Below are positions 21,812 through 30,101 of a stretch of DNA of 30,101 nt, piece after piece. Numbering within the stretch: position 1 is the first letter of the stretch; the number at the start of each line of letters is the position of its first letter. Source of the DNA: Candidatus Desantisbacteria bacterium CG1_02_38_46. Its GTDB lineage: Bacteria > Desantisbacteria > UBA1551 > UBA1559. The stretch lies in the NCBI GenBank assembly GCA_001871015.1, contig MNUO01000041.1, positions 1 through 30,101 on the forward strand, in the 5' to 3' direction. The translations under genes were made by a program, and so were the position numbers. The notes beneath the pieces were generated by a model. It was not told the DNA's origin, did not search any database, and saw only the letters and a list, made by a program, of their open reading frames with translations.

Positions 21812-22696
21812 ATGAAAAACGCAAAAGCATTAACAATAACCTATTTAACACCTGTTTCATTTGCAAGCCTGAATGGTTCTGATAAAGAAGCAGACAACAT
21901 CTCAAACATTAAAAAGATTACACGAGGGACAGAGCAATTCCCTTATGTATCTGCGCAAGCAATAAGAAGGGCATTGAGAGACCAGTTAGCCGTTATGGGA
22001 AAAAAACTTTCTGAAGGAGTAGCGGCAACGATTAAAAAAAGTGCCGCTACCACGGAACAGGATCCAAAAACATATATAGATGATGACTTATTTGGTTATA
22101 TGGGAACAGAGGAAGGCAAAGAAGGCAAAAAAGGTAAATCTACAAAACGCACATCACCTATTAGAGTTTCTCCTCTCGTGTCTTTACATAAATATGAGGG
22201 GGATTTGGACTTTGCAACAAACTTTATGGGGGTTGCAGCAGGTGGAGACCCAAATATATTTGAGACGGAAATACATTCAGGGCTGTACAGGGGAACTATC
22301 CTTATTGAGTTAGACAGGGTAGGATGTGGAGAGGGATTTGAGAAAGATTTGTCAAATACTGAAAAGGCAGCAAGAGTAAAAGACTTTTTAACATCTTTCA
22401 AAAATCTATGGACATCTGGAAGACAGACGAGATTCCTTGCAGACATCTCCCCAAAATTTATTGCAGCTGCAATGCTCCTTACAAAGAATCCTATATTTCT
22501 CGAATCAGTTGTTCCTGCAAATGGTGGAGTCAATGTTGAACTGCTTAATGAGACTACAAAAGACTATAAAGATGAAATTAAGGATTCAGTGTTTGGTGCA
22601 AGGAAAGGTTTGTTTTCAAGTCTTCCTGATGGAACGGTTTCCATTGGTGAAGTCTTTGAGACAATGTCTAAATGGATTGATGAATGCTACAAATAA
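21812..22696 (+). CDS. cas7: Type I-B Cascade backbone Cas7 (Cst2/DevR family)
   Basis: A 294-residue backbone protein that coats the crRNA spacer in Cascade. The family start ALTITYLTPVSFASLNGSDKE and the PYVSAQAIRRALRDQL motif (about 50-65) identify Cas7/Cst2/DevR. The central NFMGVAAGGDP and HSGLYRGTILIELDRVG segments also fit the family. A lysine-rich insertion (EEGKEGKKGKSTKR, about 102-115) lies where relatives have a variable loop. The Shine-Dalgarno site AAGGAGG precedes the ATG, which follows the cas8 stop by one base. Confidence 0.9.
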   Translation: MKNAKALTITYLTPVSFASLNGSDKEADNISNIKKITRGTEQFPYVSAQAIRRALRDQLAVMGKKLSEGVAATIKKSAATTEQDPKTYIDDDLFGYMGTEEGKEGKKGKSTKRTSPIRVSPLVSLHKYEGDLDFATNFMGVAAGGDPNIFETEIHSGLYRGTILIELDRVGCGEGFEKDLSNTEKAARVKDFLTSFKNLWTSGRQTRFLADISPKFIAAAMLLTKNPIFLESVVPANGGVNVELLNETTKDYKDEIKDSVFGARKGLFSSLPDGTVSIGEVFETMSKWIDECYK

Positions 22697-22709
22697 AAAG
22701 GAGTGTATC

Positions 22710-23417
22710 GTGTTAGCTTTTATTATTAAAGGCTTTTCAGTGACCGCTTCTTTTAGAATTCCTGAAAACCATACATTTCAACAAACTCTACCTTTGCCTC
22801 CTGCTACAACCCTGGCAGGTTTGATGGGGGCAGCGATGGGATTGAGTTTTGAAAAAGCAATGGAATTCAGGGAACAAAAAAATATTCTTTTCGGTGTTAT
22901 TGGCTCTAACAAAGGAGAAATGAAGGACCTCTGGAAATACAACAAAGTAAAATCAGGAGAGTTTTTAAAAGATGTATTAATACGGGAGTATTTGACTGAT
23001 TTTTCATTGACTATTGCAATAGCCTCAGAAGACCAGGCGGTTTTATCTGAAATAAGAAATAGTTTCCATAATCCCAGATATGCCTTAACACTCGGTAACA
23101 GTGACGATTTGTTTAAAATCAAATATATAGGCCCTGTTGTTGAATCTGAGGATGAGCAATGCTCAATTTTTGAGAATACATTATTGGTGGGGGAACAAAC
23201 ATTAAACTACGAGCCAGACATTGACTTAAAGAATACGCCGATAACTTACAGGGTTAGGGCTCCACAGGTTTTTCTCCTGCCAGCAGCTTTTAGTTTTAAT
23301 GGAGAAGAAAGAAGAGTGAAGGAAAGAAAGCAATTTACATTTATTGGTTCTCCTATAAAACTGAAAAATCCAATTTCTGTGTATAAAGTAGAAGATAAGA
23401 GGTTCCATCTATTATGA
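22710..23417 (+). CDS. cas5: Cascade subunit Cas5 (Cas5t-like)
   Basis: A 235-residue RAMP protein that caps the 5' handle of the crRNA. The family start is VLAFIIKGFSVTASFRIPEN, followed by QTLPLPPATTLAGLMGAAMG. The frame is open further upstream inside cas7, but GTG 22710 is chosen because AAAAGGAG (22696-22703) lies six bases before it, it follows the cas7 stop, and the protein then begins exactly at the conserved first strand. The stop overlaps the cas3 start in ATGA. Confidence 0.9.
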   Translation: MLAFIIKGFSVTASFRIPENHTFQQTLPLPPATTLAGLMGAAMGLSFEKAMEFREQKNILFGVIGSNKGEMKDLWKYNKVKSGEFLKDVLIREYLTDFSLTIAIASEDQAVLSEIRNSFHNPRYALTLGNSDDLFKIKYIGPVVESEDEQCSIFENTLLVGEQTLNYEPDIDLKNTPITYRVRAPQVFLLPAAFSFNGEERRVKERKQFTFIGSPIKLKNPISVYKVEDKRFHLL

Positions 23418-25654
23418 TTTTTTATGCAAAACCAAACCAAATTTATGAAGAACATCTTGAAGCAGTCTATACTGCATGGAAGGAGACCATAAACGCTAAA
23501 AAGTTTTTGATAAAAAGGGCTGCCGATAAATATAATTTTTCGGTAGAACGATTTCTGAAAGGCTCTCTCCTAACAATTGCATTTCATGACATTGGAAAGA
23601 TGATTGTTCCCTTTCAAGAAATGATGAGTGCCATAATTCAAAACAGCTCTTTTGATAAGAATAAAAACTACCGTCACGAACTGGTTTCATTTGTATATAC
23701 TGCGAAATACTGGCAGTTAATAAACAAAGAGGATTATTTATCAGCCATTCCATTAGAAGCAATTGCTGTTGCGGGGCATCATAAAACACTTGAGTCCGAT
23801 TTAAACTCATTTGTTAGAGAAAGCAGTTTATCTCCACCACAAATAATTTCCGAAGGAATCAAGGAGGCTGTTTGTATTGCTGAAAAACTATTCAGGCGAG
23901 AGAGTTGTTTTCTGCCTTCAATACAACAAAGCAATAAATGTGAAGACCCCTTCAAATCATTAGCAGGCCTATTTTTAAATTTTTTAAATAAAGGGATTGA
24001 AAGGGATGGCTCCGAAAAATGCAGAGATATCTATTTTCTTCTAAAAGGAATTCTTCATTATGCTGATTGGTATGGTTCTGGCAAAGAACATGTGGTCTAT
24101 AGTATCAATAAAGATATTCCTGTGGTTGTTAATGATGTTAAGGAGCGATGCAACAAGAAAGGTATAGAATTCGACGGATTGAGACCTTTTCAAGAAACCT
24201 GCAGTAAGCATTCTGGACACTTAATTGCAATAGCGCCAACAGGCAGTGGTAAAACCGAGGCATCCATCTTCTGGGCATTAAAAAATGCTAAAGAAATGAA
24301 TGGCGCTAAAATTATCTATTTTCTGCCTACTATGGTAACGGCAAACGATATCTGGGACAGGTTAACCGATTTCTTTGGTAAAGAAAATGTTGGTTTAACC
24401 CACTCAACGGCAAACTTATTCTTACAAAGCGATTCTTCGTTTGAAAATGAAGAAGACAGGTGGGAAAACAGGTGGAGTGTTCTTTTTAATCAATCATTTA
24501 TAAAACCGGTAACCGTAGGCACGGTAGACCAATTACTTACAGTTGGTTTTAATACTGGAAGGTGGACTTTAAAAGAGATAAATGCATCCAATGCTGTCAT
24601 CATCATAGATGAAATACACGCCTACGATGGTTGGACATTGGGACTTATCATTTCGGCAATCAGGCACTTTTCATCACTGGGTACACGATTTATGTTGATG
24701 AGCGCTACGTTACCTCAGTCTCTACAGCAGCTATTATCCAAAGAGATTAAATGTGATGTAATCGTTAAAGAGGAAACTCTTTTAAGTGCCAAGAGAAGCA
24801 GATATTTTGTTGTGGATGATCTGATAGATAATTCACTCGAAGATATTAAAAAAGCGATTTTAAATGGAAAGAGGGTATTGGTTGTAGTAAACACTGTTAG
24901 GCTCTGTCAATACCTAACTCAAAAACTGTCTGTATATAATCCCGTATGCTACCATTCGCAATTCATATTAAAAGACCGCAAAGCAATAGAAGAGAAAATC
25001 AATGAAGCCAGATTTGTAATAGCTACTCAGGTGGTGGAGGTATCTTTTGACATTGACTATGACTGGCTCTTTACTGAATGCGCCCCACCCGACGCCATTG
25101 CACAACGGGCCGGAAGAGTTAACAGATATAGAGACCCAAAACGAGATAGCAGGGTCTATATTTTTAAAGCGTCGGAAAGAGGAGAAAAAATTTACAATCC
25201 TATAAATGACCAAACATTGATTGCCCGTTCCTTTGAGGCATTTAAAAACGCACCTCATGAGATGATCGAAAATGATATTATCAAAATTGTAGAAATGGTT
25301 TATAAAGATTGTAAAATAGAGGATTCTGAATCGTTCAAGGATGCTATTCTACAATATAGTCTATCTCAGATAAATAGAAATATGATATTTGACAGCCGAA
25401 TAAAAGAAGATAAACAGGAAATTACCCGTCAAACCAAATATGAAACAGTTTCGGTTATACCCAAATGTTTTAAAGATGAGGTTTTAAACCTAAAACCATC
25501 AGAAAGACAGTGGTATGAAGTAAAAATTCCTCTGTGGTATGCGCGTAAACATAAAGAAGAAATTAAGGGTATTACATTCTGCGATGTTGAATATAATTCT
25601 AATATTGGAATAATACTCACAAAAGACGAGCAGTTATCCAGCGTAATTTTTTAA
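23414..25654 (+). CDS. cas3: CRISPR nuclease-helicase Cas3 (HD fused to DExH helicase)
   Basis: A 746-residue effector nuclease. The N-terminal HD domain has H14, HD at 58-59 (AFHDIGK), H88, HH at 122-123 (AGHHK) and D218 (YADWYG), a full metal set. The superfamily 2 helicase has Walker A APTGSGKT (274-281), DEIH (399-402), SAT (430-432), VVEVSFDIDYD (540-550) and QRAGRVNR (564-571). Cas3 is recruited by target-bound Cascade and unwinds and shreds DNA. The ATG overlaps the cas5 stop by 4 bases. All catalytic motifs are intact, so the interference module looks functional. Confidence 0.96.
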   Translation: MIFYAKPNQIYEEHLEAVYTAWKETINAKKFLIKRAADKYNFSVERFLKGSLLTIAFHDIGKMIVPFQEMMSAIIQNSSFDKNKNYRHELVSFVYTAKYWQLINKEDYLSAIPLEAIAVAGHHKTLESDLNSFVRESSLSPPQIISEGIKEAVCIAEKLFRRESCFLPSIQQSNKCEDPFKSLAGLFLNFLNKGIERDGSEKCRDIYFLLKGILHYADWYGSGKEHVVYSINKDIPVVVNDVKERCNKKGIEFDGLRPFQETCSKHSGHLIAIAPTGSGKTEASIFWALKNAKEMNGAKIIYFLPTMVTANDIWDRLTDFFGKENVGLTHSTANLFLQSDSSFENEEDRWENRWSVLFNQSFIKPVTVGTVDQLLTVGFNTGRWTLKEINASNAVIIIDEIHAYDGWTLGLIISAIRHFSSLGTRFMLMSATLPQSLQQLLSKEIKCDVIVKEETLLSAKRSRYFVVDDLIDNSLEDIKKAILNGKRVLVVVNTVRLCQYLTQKLSVYNPVCYHSQFILKDRKAIEEKINEARFVIATQVVEVSFDIDYDWLFTECAPPDAIAQRAGRVNRYRDPKRDSRVYIFKASERGEKIYNPINDQTLIARSFEAFKNAPHEMIENDIIKIVEMVYKDCKIEDSESFKDAILQYSLSQINRNMIFDSRIKEDKQEITRQTKYETVSVIPKCFKDEVLNLKPSERQWYEVKIPLWYARKHKEEIKGITFCDVEYNSNIGIILTKDEQLSSVIF

Positions 25655-25664
25655 AGGCACTTCC

Positions 25665-25778
25665 ATGCTTGGTTTACTCAGCATCTTCTCGGTGAATTTC
25701 GAGATTCCTGACTACCTCGGTATTGGCAAGTCGGTATCGCGAGGATTTGGAACGGTGAAGAAGATTAAAAATAATTGA
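25665..25778 (+). pseudogene. Relic C-terminus of a second cas6
   Basis: A 37-codon open stretch beginning MLGLLSIFSVNFEIPDYLGI and ending GKSVSRGFGTVKKIKNN. This is the last strand and glycine-rich loop of a Cas6 protein; the intact cas6 at 19317 ends in a parallel sequence (NFVIPEFWGIGGKVSLGYGT, then V). The frame is closed 21 bases upstream by TAA (25644-25646), so only the tail survives. It starts 11 bases after cas3, and its TGA overlaps the ATG of the next gene by one base. Its loop (GIGKSVSRGFG) is closer to the canonical Cas6 form than that of the intact gene. Confidence 0.8.
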
Positions 25779-27178
25779 TGCAGAAAAAGATGGAGATGAA
25801 TGACGAGGAATTGCTGGAGTTAATCAGTGCTGGAGAATCAGAGACGGTTGAATTCAAGCCATCTTTATCTCAGACAAATGAGATAGTTGAGACAGTTTCG
25901 GCTTTTTCCAATACGAGAGGTGGAAAAATAATTGTTGGAGTTTCAGATTCTGGAAGAGTATTGGGAGTTGATGGAAGCAAAGATGTTACCGAAAGATTGA
26001 CGGGCAAGATTCTTAATAATACCGACCCTCGCATTCATCCCGGGATTTTGTTAAAAAGAATTGATGAAAAAGTAATTATTCAAATCGATATAAAAGAATC
26101 TCTTGACCATTTGGTCATGGCGTTTGGTAGGCCGTTTAGGAGAATAGGAAAATCTACAGTGAAAATTTCAAAGGAAGAATATGAAAAAACCATTCTGGAA
26201 AAACACAGAGAGAAATTACGATTTGACATTGGAGTTTGTGAGGATGCAGATTTAGAAAGTATAGATAGAAGGAAAGTTAATTGGTATTTGAACAAAAGAA
26301 AAGAAATCAGAAAAGTCAAAAAACCACAAGTTCTATCTATCGAACAAGTTTTATTAAATATTGGAGCGGCAAAGGAAACAAATGACATAATAAAACCGAC
26401 AAATGCCGGCATCCTTTTCTTTGGTAAAAATCCACAGAGGTTTTTTGCTCGGTCACAATTGAGGGTCGTGAGATTTAAGGGGACAAGGGTTATACACCCA
26501 ACGATAGACCGATTTGACTGTGTTGGCACCCTGTGGGAGATGGTTGAGCAGGCAGAAGAATTTATCAGAAGGAACATTCGATTATTTGGTATAAGGACAA
26601 ATAAAAGTTTCATGCGAGAAGACAAGTTTGAATATCCGATTGAGGCATTAAGAGAGGCAATAATAAATGCTCTGATTCATCGCAATTACTATGAACCAGC
26701 AGACGTGAGAGTTTTTATTTTTGATGACAGAGTTGAGGTTATAAACCCTGGCAATTTTCCTGAAGGTGTTACTCCACAAAAACCCATTCATCGGCCGGTT
26801 AACGATATTCTTTGCAATTTTATGTATGACATCGGTTTTATTGAAAAATATGGTTCCGGGATATATATGATGCAGGAACTGTGCAAGGAGCAGGGTAACA
26901 AGAAACCTTACTATAAATTTCATCCATTGGAAACAAAAATTATTTTTGAATCGCCAGAAAAAGAAGTTATCTTCAGAGAGGATGAGAAACTGGAGGGATT
27001 TGAGGGGAGGCGAAATAAGATATTGCAATTTTTACAAAAATATGGAAGATTTACCAGAAGAGAATATGTTTCTATTAATAAAATTTCAGAAAAACAGGCG
27101 AACGATGACATTGAGAAAATGCTGAAAGAAAGAGAAATTGAAAGGCGGGGTAGGGGCAGGAGTGTTTTTTATGTCTAA
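25778..27178 (+). CDS. AlbA_2 (Schlafen-type) DNA-binding protein with GHKL ATPase-like domain (COG2865)
   Basis: A 466-residue protein. Residues about 16-140 form an AlbA_2 domain (GESETVEFKPSLSQTNEIVE, AFSNTRGGKIIVGVSDSGRV). Residues about 270-390 match the HATPase_c_4 region (YPIEALREAIINALIHRNYY, VEVINPGNFPEGV, EKYGSGIYMM). Residues about 405-466 look like a winged helix-turn-helix (RRNKILQFLQKYGRFTRREY, ISEKQANDDIEKMLKEREI). Members are annotated as transcription regulators or RecG-like helicase relatives; no helicase motifs are present here. It lies between cas3 and cas1 on the same strand. ATG 25778 overlaps the preceding TGA; TTG 25775 and ATG 25796 are other options, since no good Shine-Dalgarno site is seen. 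Confidence 0.88.
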   Translation: MQKKMEMNDEELLELISAGESETVEFKPSLSQTNEIVETVSAFSNTRGGKIIVGVSDSGRVLGVDGSKDVTERLTGKILNNTDPRIHPGILLKRIDEKVIIQIDIKESLDHLVMAFGRPFRRIGKSTVKISKEEYEKTILEKHREKLRFDIGVCEDADLESIDRRKVNWYLNKRKEIRKVKKPQVLSIEQVLLNIGAAKETNDIIKPTNAGILFFGKNPQRFFARSQLRVVRFKGTRVIHPTIDRFDCVGTLWEMVEQAEEFIRRNIRLFGIRTNKSFMREDKFEYPIEALREAIINALIHRNYYEPADVRVFIFDDRVEVINPGNFPEGVTPQKPIHRPVNDILCNFMYDIGFIEKYGSGIYMMQELCKEQGNKKPYYKFHPLETKIIFESPEKEVIFREDEKLEGFEGRRNKILQFLQKYGRFTRREYVSINKISEKQANDDIEKMLKEREIERRGRGRSVFYV

Positions 27179-27226
27179 ACTACACGATTAATTACACGAT
27201 TAACTACACGATTAACTACACGATTG
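27179..27226 (+). repeat. 12-bp tandem repeat upstream of cas1
   Basis: Four units of ACTACACGATTA (second unit ATTACACGATTA, last ACTACACGATTG), starting just before the stop region of the AlbA_2 gene ends and filling most of the gap before cas1. Related phrases lie after cas1 (28209-28245). Confidence 0.92.
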
Positions 27227-27241
27227 GATAGTGAGGTATAA

Positions 27242-28208
27242 ATGCAATTGGTAATTAATACTTATGGTTCGTATTTGCGTAAGAAAGACGAATGTTTCCT
27301 CGTGAAGAATGACGATAAAGAATTTGAGGTGTCGGCGAAAAAAGTGGAGAGCATCGTTATTACGACTGGTGCTTATCTTTCTACTGACGCTATCAAATTT
27401 GCAATGGAGAATAATATTGATGTTGTTTTTCTGGATGAATTTGGAAATCCCTACGGGAGAGTATGGCATTCAAAATTGGGTTCTACCACGCTTATCAGGC
27501 GTCGGCAACTTGAAATTGCAGAAACTGAAGCAGGGCTGGAACTTGCGAAATCTTGGATTGTTCAGAAATTTGATAATCAGATTGAACTTTTGAAACGGCT
27601 TGCCAATAGTCGTCCGGAGAAAGAATCCAAAATTCTTGAATATGCGTCAAGTCTGGACTCCATAAAAACTAAACTCGGTCAACTCGGCGGGACATTGGAA
27701 GAAAAAAGAGGAACAATTATGGGGCTGGAGGGTTCCGGTGGAAGAGTCTATTTCGAAGCGTTGAGTTTCATTACCCCGGAAAGATTTGAATTTGAAGGTA
27801 GGAGTCGCAATCCTGCAAAAGATGAGTTTAATTGCTTTTTGAATTATGCCTATGGAGTATTGTATTCAATGGTTGAAAAAGCATGCATTCTGGCAGGGCT
27901 CGACCCTTATGTTGGGTTTATTCACACTGATAACTACAATAAAAAGTCATTGGTTTTTGACATTATTGATATGTTCAGGACTTATGCAGACCAGACAGTT
28001 GTATATTTATTAAGCCAGAGGAAAGTTAAAAAAGAACATCGCGATGAGATTAAAGGCGGGTTTACTTTGAATAAAGAAGGTAAGGTAGTGTTGATATCGG
28101 CATTAAACGAGACATTCGATAAAACGCAGAGGTATAAAGGTAGGAATATCAAAAATCGGGATACGATTCAGTTTGAATGCCACAGGATTGCAAACGAGTT
28201 AATAAAGT

Positions 28209-28210
<2 letters not shown>
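27242..28210 (+). CDS. cas1: CRISPR integrase Cas1
   Basis: A 322-residue Cas1, the metal-dependent integrase that inserts new spacers at the leader end. The N-terminal beta domain has the TTGAYLSTDAIKFAMENNID motif. The catalytic helical domain has E163 (GLEGSGGRVYFEAL), H228 (VGFIHTDN) and D240/D243 (LVFDIIDMFR), plus the RSRNPAKDEFNCFLNYAYGVLYS signature. All active-site positions are filled. It is the first gene after the 12-bp tandem repeat and is followed by cas2 and cas4, so the adaptation module is complete. The ATG is preceded by GTGAGG. Confidence 0.97.
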
Positions 28211-28550
<340 letters not shown>

Positions 28551-28552
28551 AT

Positions 28553-29143
28553 ATGTTTGAAAATGCCATTTCAATTACGCCATCTGAAGTTATTGAATAT
28601 TTGTTTTGCCCGAGGTTTACCTATTTTATGAATTGCCTGGATATACCGCAACACGAAGAAAAGAGATATAAAGTCCTGAAAGGTCGCGAATTACATGAGA
28701 GACGGGCGGTTATAAATAAGGGTTACTTACGAAAGAAAATTGATTGCACGAACAAAGAATCTCTTGTATATTTAAATTCTGACAATCATCACATCAGAGG
28801 GATAATAGATGAAGTACTTTATCTGGTTGATGGGACAATGGCACCCCTGGATTACAAATTTGCAGAATATAAGGAATATTTGTACCGCACGCACAGAATT
28901 CAGTCAGTGCTTTATGGAATTTTGATAAGAGAAAATTATCAAAGGGAAGTTAAAAAAGGATATCTATGTTACATTAGGAGTAATTATCTGGTGAAGGAAG
29001 TGCAATTTGAGCAAAAGAATTTTGATGAGGCATATCAGACTATAAATGAAATTTTAAAAATAATTGGCGATGGGTATTATCCTAAAAAGACTGGATACAG
29101 AGTCAGATGTATTGATTGTTGCTACAAAAATATTTGTGTTTGA
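28553..29143 (+). CDS. cas4: CRISPR adaptation exonuclease Cas4
   Basis: A 196-residue RecB-like nuclease with a 4Fe-4S cluster. C19 in EYLFCPR pairs with C186, C189 and C195 in the C-terminal RCIDCCYKNIC. The nuclease core has GIIDEVLYL, then LDYKFAEYK, the PD-(D/E)XK residues, and a QSVLYG motif. Cas4 trims and orients prespacers so that they carry the right PAM. It is the last gene before the leader. Placement after cas2 is less usual than the cas4-cas1-cas2 order I would expect in type I-B. Confidence 0.94.
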   Translation: MFENAISITPSEVIEYLFCPRFTYFMNCLDIPQHEEKRYKVLKGRELHERRAVINKGYLRKKIDCTNKESLVYLNSDNHHIRGIIDEVLYLVDGTMAPLDYKFAEYKEYLYRTHRIQSVLYGILIRENYQREVKKGYLCYIRSNYLVKEVQFEQKNFDEAYQTINEILKIIGDGYYPKKTGYRVRCIDCCYKNICV

Positions 29144-29305
29144 GGTGCTAAATTCAATTTTCCGTCGGTAAAATAGATGAAAAAGTATGTAAAAAATGTA
29201 AAAATTGGTAGAAAATATATGGAAAATAGTGTCAGGTTAAGGAAAATTGGCTTTCCTCAAAAAATGATAAGTGATGTTATTTCAAATGGTTTTAAAGAAA
29301 GTGCA
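29144..29305 (+). promoter_or_regulatory. CRISPR leader
   Basis: 162 AT-rich bases between the cas4 stop and the first repeat, with A-runs and a repeated ATGTAAAAA phrase near the start. The position next to the adaptation genes, and a repeat whose ATTGAAAC end points away from it, mark it as the leader where transcription starts and new spacers enter. No clear -35/-10 pair was identified. Confidence 0.75.
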
Positions 29306-30101
29306 GTCTGAAACCCGAGTCCATTAAAACAAGGATTGAAACAAAAATACAAAATGTAGTAAATAATAAAGAAGTAAATGTCTGAAACCCGAGTCCATTA
29401 AAACAAGGATTGAAACTTGCACTTCGGGCAAACAGGGAATTTACCATTTATCGTCTGAAACCCGAGTCCATTAAAACAAGGATTGAAACAATACACTCAT
29501 TCTATCCTTATATCTCTTTTTTTTGTCTGAAACCCGAGTCCATTAAAACAAGGATTGAAACATATCAAATTTCCGTTCGGTAAGAAAACTTTTGATATGT
29601 CTGAAACCCGAGTCCATTAAAACAAGGATTGAAACTTGACTATGGAAGCGGAGCAGTATCTCATTATGTAGGTCTGAAACCCGAGTCCATTAAAACAAGG
29701 ATTGAAACAAAAATACAAAATGTAGTAAATAATAAAGAAGTAAATGTCTGAAACCCGAGTCCATTAAAACAAGGATTGAAACTTGCACTTCGGGCAAACA
29801 GGGAATTTACCATTTATCGTCTGAAACCCGAGTCCATTAAAACAAGGATTGAAACAATACACTCATTCTATCCTTATATCTCTTTTTTTTGTCTGAAACC
29901 CGAGTCCATTAAAACAAGGATTGAAACATATCAAATTTCCGTTCGGTAAGAAAACTTTTGATATGTCTGAAACCCGAGTCCATTAAAACAAGGATTGAAA
30001 CTTGACTATGGAAGCGGAGCAGTATCTCATTATGTAGGTCTGAAACCCGAGTCCATTAAAACAAGGATTGAAACACCAATAAAAATTCTTATCTTCTTCT
30101 G
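29306..30101 (+). CRISPR. CRISPR array, 11 identical 37-bp repeats, continues past window end
   Basis: The repeat begins GTCTGAAACCCGAGTCC and ends CAAGGATTGAAAC; all 11 copies are identical (starts at 29306, 29380, 29453, 29525, 29599, 29672, 29746, 29819, 29891, 29965, 30038). Spacers are 35-37 bases. Spacers 1-5 are exactly repeated as spacers 6-10, so 29306-29671 and 29672-30037 are a perfect 366-bp tandem duplication. Spacer 11 (from 30075) is different and cut by the window end. The ATTGAAAC 3' end is typical of repeats used by type I-B systems and gives the 8-base crRNA handle. Transcription is expected on the + strand from the leader. Confidence 0.99.

Noticed and set aside
22437-22709. 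Longer N-terminus for Cas5 reaching into cas7
   Set aside because: It would overlap cas7 by 260 bases and add residues not seen in Cas5; GTG 22710 has a good ribosome site and starts at the conserved first strand.
29306-30101. Spacers matching other parts of this window (self-targeting)
   Set aside because: Reading both strands by eye I saw no match of a spacer to the rest of the window; a computed search of the whole genome would be needed to exclude it.

Overview
The window is an AT-rich, gene-dense bacterial chromosome segment with almost every gene on the + strand. The lptA/lptB-type genes, a diaminopimelate pathway (lysA, dapF) and a signal-peptide protein with a beta-rich, aromatic C-terminus point to a two-membrane, LPS-bearing cell. 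The GH57 enzyme, the fused DHH-CBS-CCA tRNA nucleotidyltransferase and the very high load of short palindromic repeats resemble anaerobic or thermophilic lineages and uncultured candidate phyla. I cannot name a taxon from this sequence alone.

Layout. (1) 1-3520 is an accessory region. It has the 5' end of a probable IS630-like transposase on the minus strand, then a row of small genes: a BrnT-like toxin with a CopG-type antitoxin, a DUF4258/DUF2283 pair, and three genes of unknown function. These are separated by copies of a repeat element of about 80-140 bp, two of which carry an identical promoter, and by a cluster of perfect hairpins. (2) 3536-7583 holds a secreted CsgG-like protein, a signal-peptide micro-ORF, a GH57 alpha-glucan enzyme and a metallo-beta-lactamase-fold hydrolase. 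(3) 7573-18930 is the housekeeping core: xerD-type recombinase, a broken REP-associated transposase (RAYT) with its likely REP sites, the DHH-CBS-CCA protein, nusA-infB-rbfA, lysA, dapF, lptA-like, lptB. (4) 19317-30101 is a type I-B CRISPR-Cas locus: cas6, cas8b1 (cst1), cas7 (cst2), cas5, cas3, a relic C-terminus of a second cas6, a COG2865-type AlbA_2/ATPase gene, cas1, cas2, cas4, an AT-rich leader and an array that runs off the window end.

How the parts work together. The Cas genes form one closely spaced operon whose products should process crRNA (Cas6), form Cascade (Cas8/7/5), degrade targets (Cas3) and acquire spacers (Cas1/2/4). The visible array contains an exact 366-bp tandem duplication of five spacer-repeat units.

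The most striking general pattern is that several unrelated short repeat families sit inside or at the edges of reading frames. They appear in the MBL hydrolase, dapF, the xerD N-terminus, the rbfA stop codon, the lptA signal peptide and lysA, placed in frame and at loops or termini. I found no rRNA or tRNA genes.
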